Shown one piece after another: positions 33,597-34,929 of a stretch of DNA of 34,929 nucleotides. Below the pieces are notes generated by a model. It worked only from the letters and a program-made list of their open reading frames with translations, was not told the DNA's origin and ran no database searches. The stretch comes from [Flexibacter] sp. ATCC 35208 (GTDB lineage Bacteria; Bacteroidota; Bacteroidia; Chitinophagales; Chitinophagaceae), in contig NZ_MTKN01000011.1 of assembly GCF_001975825.1 (NCBI RefSeq), positions 1 to 34,929 on the forward strand, read 5' to 3'. Each line of letters begins with the position of its first letter. Position 1 is the first letter of the stretch. Made by a program: the position numbers and the translations under genes.

Positions 33597-34517
33597 TTGA
33601 AAGAGTTGCAGGACATATTAACATTGGCTATCCGTCAGCCTGCTATGAGCGATCAGCTCGAGTTGGCAGTATCCGATAGCGTGGCAGTACCGGACTGTCT
33701 CGATTTCACATTGCAGCGGTTCACATATGACCGCCCTTTGCCAGTAGAAGATGTAGCGATGGTGGTATACCAACCGGCAAAAAGAGGGCAATCAGCTGCT
33801 GTGGAACTACGATATTGTGTAGCCGGGAATAAGTATTGTCAAAATCCAGGATGTACAGACCAGGTATGCGCACATAAAAAGGAGAACTGCAATTCCAAGC
33901 AGCCTTCTATCGATATGATCACTGTGCGTTTCCAGCCGTCGTTCATACAAACCCTGCAGAAGGGCTCTACGACAAGTACCTTGTTTGACATGCAGTCACG
34001 TAAGCCGTTTGTAAAGACATTGGCGCCAAGTACCAAATCAAAAGAGGTATTGGAGCAAATGGTGCATCATAATTATGAAGGGGCACTGAAGAATATCTTT
34101 TTGCAGAGCAAGGCATTGGAGTTGTTGTTATTCAGCTCTGACCAGTTTGTGCAGAACGATACAGACGACCGTTTTGGTTGTCGTTTCCTCACTCATATGG
34201 AAGATCGTGGAAAGATCGAGAAGGCAAAGGATATCTTGCTGGAACAGCTGGATGCGCCTATTACCATTCGTGATCTGGCCCGTAAGGTAGCGATGAACGA
34301 GTGTTACCTGAAGAAGGGATTCAAGGCGATGTATGGTACTACTATTTATGATTACTTCCAGAAGGAAAGAATGGAGAAGGCGAAAGGGCTGCTGTACGAA
34401 AAGGGAATGAGTGTGAGTGAAGTGGCGATTTTGATGGGGTATTCCTGTATTTCACATTTTTCCACTGCGTTTAAGAAGCATACGGGGTTGAAACCATGTG
34501 AATTGTTATTGCGCTAA
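33597..34517 (+). CDS. AraC-family transcriptional regulator with cysteine-rich N-terminal segment
   Basis: The last ~100 residues of this 306-residue protein are the AraC double helix-turn-helix: LDAPITIRDLARKVAMNECYLKKGFK for the first and MSVSEVAILMGYSCISHFSTAFKKHTGLKP for the second (in pieces), with the family's usual ending. The N-terminal part is not an obvious cupin and carries a cluster C74, C81, C86, C91, C98 (RYCVAGNKYCQNPGCTDQVC then KENC), suggesting metal, Fe-S or redox sensing. The start is TTG at 33597, preceded by AAGGAAA; Met17 (33645) is an alternative. The gene is divergent from the AsmA-like gene over the 11-bp repeat array, which it might bind. A terminator follows directly. 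Confidence 0.85.
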   Translation: MKELQDILTLAIRQPAMSDQLELAVSDSVAVPDCLDFTLQRFTYDRPLPVEDVAMVVYQPAKRGQSAAVELRYCVAGNKYCQNPGCTDQVCAHKKENCNSKQPSIDMITVRFQPSFIQTLQKGSTTSTLFDMQSRKPFVKTLAPSTKSKEVLEQMVHHNYEGALKNIFLQSKALELLLFSSDQFVQNDTDDRFGCRFLTHMEDRGKIEKAKDILLEQLDAPITIRDLARKVAMNECYLKKGFKAMYGTTIYDYFQKERMEKAKGLLYEKGMSVSEVAILMGYSCISHFSTAFKKHTGLKPCELLLR

Positions 34518-34536
34518 TAATCAGCTTATTATATCG

Positions 34537-34569
34537 AAAGCCTCCTGTTTTACAGGGGGCTTTTTTTTT
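34537..34569 (+). terminator. terminator of the AraC-family gene
   Basis: GCCTCCTGT (34540-34548) pairs with ACAGGGGGC (34552-34560, one G-U pair) around TTT and is followed by nine T's, a strong intrinsic terminator 22 nt after the stop codon. Confidence 0.93.
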
Positions 34570-34881
34570 CTAAAATGGGTTTTCATCCTTGTTGGTGAAT
34601 TCCTTTTTTCATGAAGTTTTTTATTTGGATGAGGTTTTCCTTTTTCGATCATTAGTTTTCCCGAATTCGAAAAGGAACTATAGAAGATTGGTGCATCTTT
34701 GTATCACGATCGGCAGATATCTATCCTGATCATCCTTATAAGCTTCCTTATCAGATTTGACCATGGGGAAGGCTTACCGGGCAAAAGATTTGAGTAAAGC
34801 CATTATTTTGCACCTCAAACACCATATTTGACCTTTTGAAAGTGCGTTTTTTGTCAGGTAAGTCTTCTACCGTAATTACAT

Positions 34882-34917
34882 AAAGCCGTCTCGTATTACA
34901 CGAGACGGTTTTTGTTT
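34882..34917 (+). terminator. strong terminator at the window end
   Basis: AAAGCCGTCTCG (34882-34893) pairs with CGAGACGGTTTT (34901-34912, one G-U pair) around TATTACA, followed by a T-rich tract. No protein gene precedes it, which is why a small RNA or attenuated leader is proposed. Confidence 0.85.
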
Positions 34918-34929
34918 TTAAACGGGTTG

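Larger units (their letters stand above)
34518..34929. other. 412-bp gene-free end of the window, possible small RNA or leader
   Basis: After the AraC-family terminator no credible ORF was found. A CATCTTTG box (34694-34701, one mismatch to TAnnTTTG) could start a transcript that ends at the strong terminator 34882-34917, roughly 210 nt. It could equally be the leader of a gene beyond the window. No known RNA family was recognised. Confidence 0.4.

Overview
The window looks like a chromosomal segment of a Bacteroidota bacterium, most likely a Chitinophaga-like member of the Chitinophagaceae. Reasons: a SusC/SusD pair, a type IX secretion (type B) sorting domain, a CHU_C-like/PKD surface protein, a legume-lectin-like domain, signal peptides ending in FAQ/MAQ, and repeated matches to the Bacteroidota -7 promoter box TAnnTTTG. 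No phage, IS element, CRISPR array, rRNA or tRNA was seen. Most genes are housekeeping or envelope genes.

Layout. 1-1340: two overlapping tiny lipoprotein genes (minus), a perfect hairpin, then a tandem array of decayed copies of the 3' end of the gamma-carbonic-anhydrase-like gene. 1431-2615: class III aminotransferase. 2813-5596: an envelope module of a six-helix membrane protein, a winged-helix regulator, CreD and DgkA; the first gene and creD share an operator-like palindrome. 5682-9107: a large exported protein with a dead peptidase-like domain, a propeller and a barrel. 9164-11851: MBL hydrolase, then (minus) ArfB and a polysaccharide flippase. 12011-16770: polytopic membrane protein, Dtd, MazG-like pyrophosphohydrolase, BrkB/YihY and GlyRS. 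16880-21083: FNR-like reductase (minus) and Mfd (plus).

21170-23109: a secreted lectin/PKD protein whose C-terminal sorting signal is broken by an apparent one-base deletion; the intact signal is readable in the next frame. 23204-23905: SIMPL-domain protein. 23951-29105: SusD, SusC and a small lipoprotein, all on the minus strand. 29401-31380: GyrB. 31531-33210: AsmA-like protein. 33597-34517: a cysteine-rich AraC-family regulator. A symmetric array of 11-bp repeats lies between these last two divergent genes. The end of the window holds a possible small RNA or leader with a strong terminator.

Intergenic DNA carries much of the interest: long perfect hairpins, often in adjacent pairs, sit at gene 3' ends; three housekeeping genes have a -7 box only 7-8 nt before the start codon, suggesting near-leaderless mRNAs; and the 11-bp inverted array and the duplicated gene end are not explained by ordinary annotation. 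All functional statements are from reading the sequence; no database search was run.
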